Positions 23,141 through 34,890 of a DNA stretch of 64,000 bases are shown here, piece after piece (position 1 is the first letter of the stretch; every line of letters starts with the position of its first letter). Under the pieces are notes generated by a model, which did no database searches, was not told the DNA's origin, and saw only the letters and a list, made by a program, of their open reading frames with translations. The stretch covers positions 302,971-366,970 of the forward strand of contig WBMW01004115.1 of NCBI GenBank assembly GCA_013396635.1, in the 5' to 3' direction. Made by a program: the position numbers and the translations under genes. The DNA comes from Penelope pileata (taxonomy: Eukaryota > Chordata > Aves > Galliformes > Cracidae).

Positions 23141-26100
23141 TAAATCGACTTTAATTTTACTAGTGGAAAGCTAACAGCTAATGGCATGATAATTTCTGTG
23201 CTCCATGTGGGTATGCAAATACTTTCTGATTTTGTTCCATGAATATTATGTGATCCTTTTAGTATGAGCACATTGTGTTATAATTATTAGTGTTGCTCCT
23301 GGCTGAAGTAAACAAAATATGATTATTAGAAAGTTAAACGAGAAAAAAAGACAATGGAACCCTCTCTGTGGTGGATATTATGCCAATGAATTAGAAAGGA
23401 CTGTGACACCTATATTTTTAAATACACATAAAATACATGTATTTATACAAAGTGTGGGAAATTGGGCCTTGGACAGTTTGGTATGCATTCAGGCAGAAGG
23501 TTCTAGAGAAAGAGTTATGACTGCTCTCCATTTCAGGAAAACACACCTGCTTCTTTGACTCAGTTAGTTTAATATGGAGAATCCACTTCTGTGCGCTGTT
23601 TCGCACAGTCCACAGCTTAATTGGAAACACAGTACTGCACAACAATATTATTATTACTATTATTATTATCCCTATGGAATGGAATGTCTCGAACAACATA
23701 AACTAACATAAAAACAACTGTGGAAAATGGGTATACATTGAAACATAAAATAGATCCAAATGTAGTATCACTAATATTGGTAATGGGGTACAAAAACTTT
23801 GGAGAAGGCATACACCAAGTGTCAGACTCCATACGGCAATATAAACCAACATCAATCCCTGTATGTTATAATACAAATAGGAAAGCAAAGGAGCTGATTT
23901 ACTGAAGCATTTATGCACATGCTTAATTGGCTTCAGAAGTAAATGATTAAGCTCTGCTTAAGAAAGATGGTATTACTAGTGAATTTAAAGTTCAGCTCAT
24001 GCTTAAAGACTTTGCTGAGTCTAAGGAAACCTTAGGAAGCCCTCAGAGCCGAGATGTCTGGTTTGCTCAAATCAGGGTTATTCATTGAACAGCTAAACAT
24101 TTTTAATATCTTGTATAGGTAATCTGATCACATCAGGATTATATTTGTAATCACACATCTATCTTGAGGGTACTTTCAAAAGCTGCTTAAAAAAATGAAT
24201 TGCCTTTAAACTTTATTTAAAAAGAAGAATAAGTTTTGGAGACTAACAAAAGTTATATTCAGCAAAAAAATAATTTATACTCTCTCTACTTAATAACCTC
24301 TTATATGCTTTAATAATTTAAGCTACTTATCAATGGGAATGTCTTCTGTGTATACTTCAATTATTGCTTTTAGTATATTTTCTCTCCTCTTTCATGCAGC
24401 ATGCCACATGTACTCAATATGTCTCCAGTGCCTATTATCACTGTTCCTTTTGTATAATAAACTTCTTATCTGTGAGAATATGACCTTGACACTGTGAAAA
24501 AAAAGTCTTTTAAAGAATAGCTCAATTAAAATCTAATACCTCTGTTTAGGATTTGATTTCATTACTATTCATAAGACTATGCAACGCTATTTGAGCCATG
24601 AGTTCTCATGCAACTCAAATACTCGTTTCAAAAGGAATCATTACAAAAATCATTTTTATTCTTCTCTCTGCCCTATTGATTTTCAGTCACCATGGAGCTC
24701 TCTTTGTTGCCTTTCCAAAGACCTCTGTTAAATGTTCATGCTATCATAGTGATAATAATTGTTTATCAGGATCTGTTTGGAACAGGTAAATTTAAAAGCA
24801 AGTTAGGTAGTAGAAAAACTACATGCAAACTTGCCCTCATTTCTGCAGTTCGCATAGACAACAGCAACATTGAATGTATGTAATCTGTAGGAGCATGAAG
24901 TGTCGTTTCCACCACTGATTAACTTTGGACTAGCCACTTAACCTGAATGTTTATTTACCCATCTGTAAATGAGAATAATAATTGTCTACCTTTCAGAGGG
25001 TTACGGCTTTCAGTCAACTGATTTTGCAAATTATTTTAAGAGGAACATACATAAAGCCTTATGCACACAAAGCTGAAAATGATGTTTAACTGAGCCCTAT
25101 GTTTGTCGTCAGCACTATTGCATTCACATTGTCATGAACATTCACCCTTTTGAAACAATCTCTTATTTGTTCTTAAATTTCTGTTAATTTCTTAATACGT
25201 GGATGTATTTTCTGTTTTCTTCCTTTCTGATTTTGAAGTAGTAAGCTTTAAAAAATCAAGGAAATGAGTTAACAAAACAGCTGGAAGTTTCAAATATCTT
25301 GAACCAAAAGTGAATAAAATTATCTGCAAATTGCAGTCTGGAAGCGAAAAGCAGAGAAGGAATGCACACCAAACTTGATAAATAGCAACTTCAACAAAGA
25401 TATTATGCATAAACTGAACACCTACAATGAACAGAAAAGGAAAATCAACATGAAGGAAGAAAATCAACACACAAATCAGAACATGACTGAGATAAAGTAA
25501 AAATAAATGCAAGTTGTCAAAAAGAAACAAGAGAATAGAAAGAATATATACAATCCAAAACATAAAAAAATGCATCAGCTTTCAGTGAAAAGAAACCTGA
25601 AACATAAGAAGACACAGACAGAATGGATAATGAAGACAAATATATTACAAGGAAAAATATAATAGGAATTTCTGCACCCACGGCAGAACTAAACCTGAAT
25701 TTCAAATTGGGAAAAAGATCAACACAATTGCTGAATGACAAAAAAAGGGATACACTAGGTTAATTGTAAATTTGTATCAATAACCATCGTATTTAGGATA
25801 TGAAAGCATGATTTGGGAAATGCATATAAAATAAATATATAACAAAGGCAGTTGAGAGTAATTGAGGTCGACACTAACCTACTAGCCTACCCTTCACCAT
25901 ATGCAAAACTAGCATGTTTCATTGGAAATAATAATTAAAAACTGAGATATATAGAAAGGGAGAAAATGTAATGTAGAAGACCATGACAGACTAACATGAT
26001 AGCCTTCACTTGTTAAAATAATTGATTTTCTAGACAAAGAAAATTAAAATTATCTATTATATTTTCAGTGAAGCATAAGAAATTGATGCTGTTTAATAGT

Positions 26101-27510
26101 CTACACGTTAAACTGAATTAGAGTAGTAAAAATTGAAATGTGGACTAGGAGCTGATTAAGGAAGAAAAGATAAGAGGTTCTACAAGAATAGAAAGAGTGA
26201 CCTTTGTTTTTTGTGCAAAAAATACCGGTGTTGACATCACACCTAGCTGGTGTCTAATGACCTTGCCAAAAGAGTGTATTAATAATGTGAGCAAACACTC
26301 TTAAAAGGCATAAACAGTGAAGAGGATGAGAAATAAAACAAGGAGAGCATACAACGACCCAAAGGACTGAAGTAAGGTATGAAGTGTTCAATCATAGCAC
26401 AGCTAAAATGTTATCTGCGTCTATCTGCATGTGATATTAAGAAATATGAATTAAGTGAAAAATTGTGGAGAAGAGCCTGAAGAATGATAGGGACAGACAA
26501 AGTAAAATAGGTGAGTATGACTTATTCAGCAGATCAGAAACCTAGGGGCTTATGAGTTTTGAATATGAATATAAGATATGCTTACCAGTGTCCTGAACAG
26601 TCTAGACCAATCCTCTGTCCTTTATTCCTTTGAACTGTATATATCTAACTATGGTCCATACAGCTGTTTCCAAAATAATGCAAAACAGTTTTTACTTGTT
26701 CCTTTGGCACTGAAATTATTGAGCCCTTCTCCTGTCCTCTTACAGAAAAATCAGGGAAATAATAAAAAGCAGTCCAGTTATTGGACTGCACAGCATTATG
26801 TTGAGCTGGATACTGTGTGATGGATGAGGTTGTCTTACTTTGATTTCTCTCTATATGTAAACTAGTAGTGTTGTTATTAATTGCAAAATTAATGCAAAAA
26901 GTAAAATGACTGTGAAATATCTTTTCTTAATTTGAAGAACTGTTGGACTGAAGTCCTCCTTTTAACTAATACTTTGAACCCAACTAGAACTGATGTTGTC
27001 AAGTTTAGCATGATTGATAATTTCATAGAATCAATTCCTGAGATTTCACTGGCATAATTTCAGTTGGTGTTCAGCAACTCTTGAACAAAATGAAGAGTTT
27101 AAAATTATTTCTGATGTCTCAGCAAAGGACAGGTCAATTAGCAGCTGACAGAGAAACCATACAAGCCAAACTTGTTGCAAAGTACATTGAAACATCTGTA
27201 AAGAAATTAATAGAATGTGCTATCATATACTTTTAGCCAGCAGCAACATCAGTCAACAGAGAGAAGAAAACACCTAATTTTTGGAAGTAAGTAGTTGAGA
27301 AGCTTTTGTCTCCTAAAGAACATTCAATACAGCATGTCTGGGAAAGGAAAAAAAAAAAGAGAACAAATAAAATTTAAAAAAAATAGTAATGTCTATAGTA
27401 AGGAATCATCTATCATCTCTACAGAAAAGAGGGCTTTTCCAATGTTAGCTAAGCAGTAACATTGCATAATACGATGCTGCAACATTGAACTATTTGTTTG
27501 ATTATTTCAG
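23141..27510. other. Unique AT-rich DNA, about 4.4 kb
   Basis: An interrupted (ATT)n microsatellite lies at 23647-23669. The 25192-25741 minus-strand frames are rich in F, L and S because the + strand is A-rich; no signal peptide or family match makes them credible genes. No repeat family recognised. Confidence 0.45.
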
Positions 27511-27570
27511 ACGGATTGGCGATCGGCTTCTTGCTTGAACCGTGGAGCACACTCTACAAGCTGCAGCTGA
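27511..27570 (+). other. Weak candidate exon, 60 bp with two CpGs
   Basis: A pyrimidine-biased run ending ATTATTTCAG (27501-27510) looks like a splice acceptor, and GTATGT at 27571-27576 looks like a donor. The 60 bases between them are more GC-rich than the surroundings, keep two CpGs and leave one frame open (GLAIGFLLEPWSTLYKLQL). The length is a multiple of three. I do not recognise the peptide, and such a pattern can arise by chance in 64 kb. If real it would be a small coding or non-coding exon on the + strand. Confidence 0.2.
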
Positions 27571-29877
27571 GTATGTGAAACAGCTGTGTTTTATGGGTGT
27601 CCTCTCCTATTGCTATGAAATTCCAAAGACAGAGGACACTGAGTATGTTCAAAATTGTAGAGCTTTCAATAATGATTGTTTTGTTTTTATTTTTTATTTT
27701 ATTATTTTTTGGTCAGAGCTAATGACATGATGTTTTATTAGTTTCTATCGGATGATTTAAGTTCCATATTCATATTCTTCATCATTTTTTCCTATTGATT
27801 AATCTAAACCTCTATTTATATATTACAGGACTACCTTAATTTTGTTTCAAATTCCAGAGGATTTTTTCAACATGATGAGAGATTGTCTGTAATGAAAATG
27901 TTGGCAGTAGTCAAAGTCCCTGCAGGGTAGTTTTAAATGAAAGTTAGAATGCTTTAAATCCTCCAATATTTTGTGCTTTGAACATCTTTAGAAACTAGAG
28001 CTGATATATCTGCTTCTGTATAAAAAATGTCAAGAAGAATAAAATAACATTTTCTTTTTCATTACAATTTCCTATGTGCTTTTCTTTTTGTTTTGTTTAT
28101 TCAATGATGACAAAAATGTGTCCATTTGGAATACCTCCAAAGCTTTTTCTCTTTTATCTCTTTGTTAATTTATCTTCTTAAAAATCATTACACAATTTGA
28201 GTATATATATTTGCCTGTCTCTCCAATTCCTTTATAAATTATAATCCTGCTGGTCAAGTTCTACAAGGAAGGTAAACATTTCAGACCTATGAAGTTCCTC
28301 CAATTTTGATTGAATATAGCAGCTAGAGAAATCTCTCACATGCTGCCACTCAGAAAGATGCTTCAGATTACAGTTATTTCTTCTTAGGTAGTAGACAATT
28401 CCCTCAAAATACAGACACTGTGCCTTCAATTCTGGAAAACCTTCATTCAAAACGTATAAACTGTTGACTTAAATATCAAAGTTAATGGCACTTGAGGTAC
28501 AAAATTGCAGGCTAACATTTTCTTAATTCTCAGACTCCTAGTAGTAGGAGCCTCCTTTGCATGACTATGTTATCTCAGCATAACTTGATGAAGGAGAAAT
28601 CCTAACAGTATTGCAAACTTTTCAGATTTTCAGTTTTTCTGAAAACAGGTTAAGGTAAATGTGTTTCAAGCTTTTGGGCAAGACAAACATTTTCAGGTTC
28701 CTTTTGCTACACAATACTCCTGTTTCCACCATTCAGTGCCATCCACTGGCTGTGCTACAGGAAGTGCTTATATGAGCCAGCAGTCTGCACGGGTAAAACC
28801 ATGATGATGTGAATCAATCCACATCATGTAGAGCAGTACTGAGACAAGAAAACTGCTAACATTGAATAAAGCCAATAATGAAGCTGTTGTTTGATTTAGT
28901 AAGAAATACCCAAACGATAGACAGAAAAGCCTTTAAAAAAATGGAGTGGAAAAAAAAGCTGCAAGTTTTTTCAGAATAAGAAATTGACTCTTTAAACACT
29001 GTGGATGCCATGAGGACAGGGTTGCTGGTAACCCACACAATCTGTGGTGTGTGCAGGGGATCTGTAAAAACAAGTGTGAGAATGGATGCCTGCATACGTG
29101 GCTAGAAATATTGGCATTAGTGATAGAAGTACAATTAGAAATTAGTCCACATAAATGTTTTGTAGGTATGTGGCGTATTGTTGATATTGATCCTGAAAGT
29201 ATAGTTCACTGATTATCAATTAATTGTATGCCATAAATAAATAAATACTAAATAAACCCAATACTTCAACACCTGATCTGATTTAGATATCATGAATTAA
29301 GCATTTTTCTCTGTGACATGGGCATAATAGTGATTATTCTTGATTAGTTTAGCTATATGTGCTAAATGTATGTAACTAATCTTGACTGAAATATACATTC
29401 ATTCTATTTTTCATTTGTTCAATACAAATGGAAAACTACCTTTCCAGAGTGATTAATTTCTTCTTAATTATATCATTATTTTGCTATGCAATATAGGTAA
29501 AAAATTCTCAAACCAGAAATAATTTTTAAATATAATTAATTGACCTAAGATTTAATCAAGTAATTATTTTATTGATTATAAATCTAATACATGCTGAAAT
29601 GAGTCTTAACTTTTCATTGCTGGTATCTCAAAATCCTACATTGTAATGAAGAATCAATGGCATTGCTTTTAAAATCTGTTTTCCTATTTTTGTAGCAGGC
29701 AAAGAACAAATGTATTTTTAGGGTCATCACTTTCCATTTAGAGGCTGAAAAATTGTCTATCCCCAATTTAGTGCATCTGGATTTGTGCCAGAAATCTAGA
29801 AAAGTATTTATAGCTGGTCAGTACTTATTTGCAGTCCTGCAAGCCCTTCATAAATTGTTAACGTAATATTTATATCA
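27571..29877. other. Unique AT-rich DNA
   Basis: No frame above 80 codons, no known repeat and no RNA gene recognised. Confidence 0.4.
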
Positions 29878-30570
29878 TCATCCTTTATGCATCACATTCA
29901 TCAGGTTGTATTGTTTGATGGAGCCTACTCTATAGTCAGTACACAGGCATGGGTACACAGACATGGATATACCCTGAAGACATTTGAAATGCTGCAGCCG
30001 CATTCCCATAATGGAGAAGTATGGTCTGGCCACAGGCTTGAGGGAGCCAGGAAAGTCTTTCTGTCCAACTTCATAGCTGTCTGTAGCAGTATCCAAAATT
30101 TCAGGAACACGGCTGCGAACTGTGATGAACATGGTTTATTACTGAATCAATGTCATCTTTCACTGTACACTGTTAAACATGCACATTCTGTTGAAGATGC
30201 AAATTCTGTTAAAGAGTCGGGAGAATAAGAAGTAGCAAAAAGGTATCAGGGACGACAAGCAAAGTGACCACACAGGACAAAGCAATTGGAATGATGTTAG
30301 AAAACATAGACAAGCTGTCAAGATACTCAAAGAACTGAATTCTTGGAGCTGTGTGCTTGGAGAACATCTCTGACTCTGCCTGATCTCTGGCAAGTTCTTT
30401 CTTTATGTGTAGATCATTTGCTAAGGAAATCCGTCCTTCAAGAAGAGTTCTGAGTTTCAGGAGCATGTACATAGGTTGTGGTACTCCACTCCTGCTCTGA
30501 AAAATGGCACTGTTTCCAAGAGATAGGGCAGACTGCCAAATTAGAAATGTTATCTCTCTACTTTTGAAAG
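29878..30570 (-). pseudogene. Unrecognised minus-strand open region, possible retropseudogene
   Basis: On the minus strand about 120 codons are open from roughly 30570 to 30209. They include a charged, helix-prone stretch (HIKKELARDQAESEMFSKH) followed by a hydrophobic span (NIIPIALSCVVTLLVVPDT, then FLLLLILPTL) that could be a membrane segment. After stops near 30200 a second frame (30132-29878, 84 codons) follows without matching stops. The base composition is less AT-rich than the surroundings. I do not recognise the protein and see no poly(A) tail or target duplication. The + strand also carries a 113-codon frame here, so chance is a serious alternative. Confidence 0.22.
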
Positions 30571-31138
30571 GGTTTGTTTACAATCCAAACTGACAGAAAA
30601 CACCACCTGTCTTCTTCCAGTTCTCTAGCGAGTAGTTAAGAAATAGCTACAATAGGTAGAACACATGTAGCTGCTGCTGGGACACAATGGTCTAGAAATA
30701 TAAATTTGGCCAGGAAAAAATCTAAAAGCTTGGACACAAGATCAGATGCTGGATCAGCTGCAGTTAAGCTGGGGGGCCACTTAAAACAGGTCCAGGAGCA
30801 ATGATTCTCAGGAAATAAGTGTATTTAACAATGGCTAATAGGATAAGTGAAGAATGAGCAAGAAGTAGTTGATAATTTATGCCTTGATATTATTTGGGAT
30901 TTTGACATGGGCTTGCACGATGTTAGTAGTAGTAAGAGTATAGTCAACAAGTCAAGGTTATTCCCATTACCTGGCATTTGTGACATCATGTCTGGAACAC
31001 TGCGTCAAGCAGAAGGCTTTCAAGGACAAGCAAGACTGCACAACTGAGTGAAAAACTACACAAAAAGAATAGCATAATGATATAGGAGTGGTAGATCTTC
31101 CTCTATGAGCAATGAAATGATGTTGTGAGAAGCCTGGG
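30571..31138. other. Unique DNA, nothing recognised
   Basis: No coding, RNA or repeat signal recognised between the candidate retropseudogene and the CR1 3' end. Confidence 0.35.
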
Positions 31139-32458
31139 AATCGTAGAATCATAGAATCATAGAATGGTTCAGATTGGAAGGGACCTTAGAGATCATCTTG
31201 TTCCAACCCCCCTGTCATGGGCAAGGACACCTCCCACTAGACCAGGTTGCCCAAAGCCCCATCCAGCCTGGCTTTGAATACTTCCAGAGAGGAGGCATCC
31301 ACAACTTCTCTGGGCAACCTGTTCCAGTGTCTCACCACCCTCACAGGGAAGAATTTCTTCCTTATATCTAGTCTAAATCTGCCCTCTTTCAGTTTATAAC
31401 CGTTACCCCCTGTCCTGTCATTATCTATCCTTGTAAAAAGTCCCTCCCCAGCTTTCCTGTAGGCCCCCTTCAGGTACTGGAAGGCTGCTATCAGGTCCCC
31501 CCACAGCCTTCTCTTCTCCAGGCTAAAGAGTCCTAACTCTCTCAGCCTGTCCTCGTAGGGGAGGTGCTCCAGCCCTCTGATCATCCTCGTGGCCCTCCTC
31601 TGGACCCGCTCCAACAGCTCCACATCCTTCTTGTGTTGGGGGCCCCAGAACTGGACACAATACTCCAGGTGAGGTCTCACGAGAGCAGAGTAGAGGGGCA
31701 GAATCACCTCCCTCGACCTGCTGGCCACGCTTCTCTTGATGCAGCCCAGGATGCGGTTGGCCTTCTGGGCTGCAAGCGCACACTGCCGGCTCATGTTGAG
31801 TTTCTCGTCAACACACACCCCCAAGTCCCTCTCCTCAGGGCTACTCTCAAGCCATTCTCCGCCCAGCCTGTATGTGTACTTGGGATTGCTCCGACCCAGG
31901 TGCAGGACCTTGCACTTGGCTTTGTTGAACTTCATGAGGTTGGCATGGGCCCACCTCTCAAGCCTGTCCAGGTCCCTCTGGATGGCATCCCTTCCCTCTG
32001 GCGTGTCGACTGCACCACACAGCTTGGCATCATCTGCAAACTTGCGGAGGGTGCATTCGATCCCACTGTCCATGTCATCGACAAAGATGTTAAACAGCAC
32101 TGGTCCCAGTACCGATCCCTGAGGAACACCACTCGTCACTGGTCTCCCTTGGGACATTGAGCCATTGACTGCCACTCTCTGAGTGCGGCCATCCAGCCAG
32201 TTCCTTATCCAGCGAGTGGTTCGTCCATCAAACCCATATTTATCCAGTTTATCAACCAGGATGTCGTGTGGGACAGTGTCAAACACCTTGCACAAGTCCA
32301 GGTAGATGACGTTAGTTGCTCTCCCTTTATCCACTGTTGCTGTGACTCCATCATAGAAGGCCACTCGGTTTGTCAGGCACGATTTGCCCTTGGTGAAGCC
32401 ATATTGGTTGCCGCCAATCACCTCATCTCGATTTTCCATGTGCCTTAGTAGAGCCTTC
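31139..32458 (-). mobile_element. CR1 LINE, best-preserved copy in the window
   Basis: About 1.3 kb on the minus strand, from the RT domain of ORF2 to the 3' terminal repeat (TCTATGATTCTATGATTCT on the minus strand, ending near 31139). The 5' truncation point is near 32458, within the KALLRHMENR block. The 3' UTR closely matches the copy at 41848, so both belong to one subfamily. It is dead as an element because ORF1, the 5' UTR and the endonuclease are absent, but its coding part has no stop or frameshift, indicating a fairly young insertion. Confidence 0.96.
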
Positions 32459-32517
32459 AGGAAGAGCAGCAGGGATATCCAGTACATAGATCTTGAGCTG
32501 GATGAAGCTCTTGACAT
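31237..32517 (-). pseudogene. CR1 ORF2 fragment: reverse transcriptase and C-terminus
   Basis: An open frame of 426 codons. Residues 1-20 are flanking DNA, and CR1 homology starts at about residue 21 (KALLRHMENR). Reverse transcriptase blocks follow in order: GFTKGKSCLTN (40-50), motif A LDLCKVFDTVPHD (73-85) with the metal-binding Asp, motif B GVPQGSVLGPVLFN (130-143), and motif C FADD (160-163) with both catalytic Asp. Then come the thumb and C-terminal region (LHLGRSNPKY; SREVILPLYSALVRPHLEY; RRATRMIRGLEHLPYEDRL; HWNRLPREVV), ending GALGNLV at the stop. The copy at 41848 ends at the same residues, so this stop is probably natural. The N-terminal endonuclease is absent, so no independent retrotransposition is expected. 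No promoter was seen. Confidence 0.93.
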
Positions 32518-33783
32518 GTAATTGCAGTTCCCAAATCACAGATACTTAATGTGGGATGATGTTGGGGTTGGATGCACAGTTTATACTGATTGGTGGAACC
32601 AACATATTATCAATACCTGTTATTTTTCATCACAGATAAATTTATTGATTTCCATGCAATTTCCATTTGAAAAATCTGTACAAGATGAGATCTATCTATG
32701 AGAGACATATTCTGGAATGGTCATGTCAAAACCATTTCATCTTCTGAGGGATATGGAACGCCTGTAAATAGCAATTCACATCTTTCATAGGAGCACCCCT
32801 TCACCAACATATTTTGACTCCATTGCCATTGAAATGGTAGTAATGGAGGCTCCTGGAAACATTTAATGCATTTAGTGATAATACTAGCAATAAAATGATA
32901 TTAAAGTGACTATATACTTGCTTATTCACACTGACTAAAGTTCATCTTCTGGGCTTTCCTATATAGAATCAGTTATCCCCTGAGCTCCAAATATACCTGG
33001 TATATGTCGGATTAAAAACAGGTAGGCTTGGTGGCTGAATGCTTTTATTGGGAGTTCAGGTAAAAGGTAATACTGATGAATAACTTTAGAAAAAAAAATG
33101 ATGCATCTCTGCATTGTGACTTTACTGAAACATTCCCAAACTGGGTAAGAAATGGATTAAATATGTTGTTCCAGCAGCTGCTCACTTCCACACCTTTAAC
33201 TAAGCTATTTGAGTGCTTGTTGAGGAACACTGAGTTATGGTTGACATCTGTTATGAAAAGTAATATGACTGTAATAAGAACAACACCATACCTTTATCAG
33301 CAGATGTAGAAAAGCCCCACTAGACAACGCTAGAAATATTCAGGATTGGACAATTTTTTCAGCAACATTTTTAAAACAAAAAAATCTAAAACATTACTTT
33401 TGCAGCTTCTCACTTCCATGGGGAAAAAAAATCTAAAAGCCAGAACTGAAAATTTTGATTTGAGAGATACAAACACACAAAGAAAAAAATTAATCTTTCC
33501 GACTAATGCTCAGTTATGGGAAAAGGCATTTCAATCCTCAGAAATCTTTTTAGAGAACAATTTGTGCCTTGCTCTTGTGATTAAATGTTTGGTTATTTTT
33601 AGTGCGTTAATGTGTATTTGAGAGACTTCAACTCCTTGCTTATATCTAATTTACATCAGTTTTAGTATCCATATCTTGGCTAGCCATGATGATGGATTTG
33701 ACTTTGACTTGATTTTTAAGTCTTTTCTTACCTACTTTTTTTTTTCCCCATAATAAAATGAAAAGTTGTAAATAAACACAAAG
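32459..33783. other. Unique AT-rich DNA
   Basis: No domain-bearing frame; the 33346-33621 frame (91 codons) is Lys/Asn/Leu-rich as expected from AT-rich DNA. No repeat recognised. Confidence 0.4.
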
Positions 33784-34890
33784 TCACGGAAACACAGAAT
33801 GGTTGAGGTTGAAAGGGGCCTCTGGAGGTCATCTGGACTGAACTCCAAGTCAAGCAGGGCAACCCAGAGCAGGTTGCCCAGGACACTAAATTGAGAAGAG
33901 CTGTTGTCAAAGGTAGAGGGGCCTTGGAGAGACAAATTAGAGGGCTGGGCAAACACCAATCACATGCAATTTAACAAGAGCAAGTGCTCAATACTGCACA
34001 TGGGATGGGGCAGCTCCAGATATGCATACAGAGTGGGGGATGAGAGGCTGGATAGTAGTCTTGCAGAAGTATCTGTGGGTTCTGTTTGACAGCAAGTTGA
34101 AGATGATACAGCAGTGCACCCTGTTAGCCAAAAGGGCCAATTGTACTCTGGGGTGCATCAGACACAGCTCTCCCAGCTGGTTGAGGGAAGGGATTGTCCT
34201 GTGCTTTGCACTGATTTGGTCTTACCTTGAGCACTGTGTGCAGTTTTGGGTGCCACAGTACCAGAAGGACATAAAACTATTAGAGAGCATCCTAAGGAGA
34301 GCCATGAAGATGGGGAAGGGTCTACAAGGCAAGATGTGTGAGGAGTGGCCTAAGTCTCTTGGTTTATTCGGTCTGGTGAAGACTGAGGGGAGGCCTCATA
34401 GTAGCCTACAGCCTCTTCATGAGGGGAGCAGAGGGGCAGGAGCTGATCTCTGCTCTCTGGTGACAGAGACAGGACCCAAGAGAACAGCATGGAGCTGTGT
34501 AAGATGAGGATCAAGCGGATATTAGGAAAAGGTTCTTCACCAGAGGGTGGTAGGGCACTGGAACAGGCGTGGCAGCAAGCCTATTGGCGTTCAAGAAGCA
34601 TTTGGACGATGCTCTCAGACATAGGGTTTGAATTTTGGGTGGTCCTGTGTAGAGACAAGAGTTGGAGTTGATAATCTATGCGTTTCTTCTCATTCAGAAT
34701 ATTCTATGATTTTATGACCATGTCCAGGCAGCTTTGGAAGACCTCAGATAAGGAGAAATCACAACATCTCTGGGAAACCTGTGCCAGTGCTCCATCACCC
34801 ACACAGCGCAGAAGTACTTCCTGATGTTCAGATGGAACCATCTGTGTTCCAGTTTGTGCCTATTGCCTCTTGTCCTGATGATTACCTCAT
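33784..34890 (-). mobile_element. Minus-strand CR1 3' end, interrupted by a + strand CR1
   Basis: The left block (33784-33884) is the CR1 3' end: a worn terminal repeat, then AGAATGGTTGAGGTTGAAAG and the UTR up to GGTTGCCCAGGAC. The right block (34718-34890) resumes in the same element: CATGTCCAGGCAGC, then antisense of the HWNRLPREVV-type and RKYFL-type blocks, ending near the position corresponding to the CLLSSCP-type UTR/ORF segment. The 833 bases between them (33885-34717) are a different CR1 in the opposite orientation. The subfamily differs from all other minus copies in the window except perhaps that at 11913. Confidence 0.88.
33885..34717 (+). mobile_element. CR1 LINE inserted inside another CR1
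   Basis: Starts ACTAAATTGAGAAGAGCTGT, just after the position of the FADD box, and continues through frames with KLEGWANTNHMQFNKSKCSI (33942 on), SPAEVSVGSV-like and RVQFWVPQYQKDIKLLES blocks, with frameshifts. The GLFGLVKTEGRPHS block and the C-terminal part follow, ending ATTCTATGATTTTATGA at 34701-34717. Same subfamily as 16507-17403. Its 3' end abuts the continuation of the host CR1 exactly, which marks the insertion point. No target duplication longer than about 3 bases (GAC) is visible, in line with what is known for CR1. Confidence 0.88.

Noticed and set aside
25192..25741. Two overlapping F/L/S-rich minus-strand frames (127 and 74 codons)
   Set aside because: AT-rich DNA gives such frames by chance; there is no signal peptide pattern, family match or conserved start context.
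31564..32160. 198-codon + strand open frame
   Set aside because: Exact antisense of the intact CR1 ORF2; it has no independent homology or splice context.
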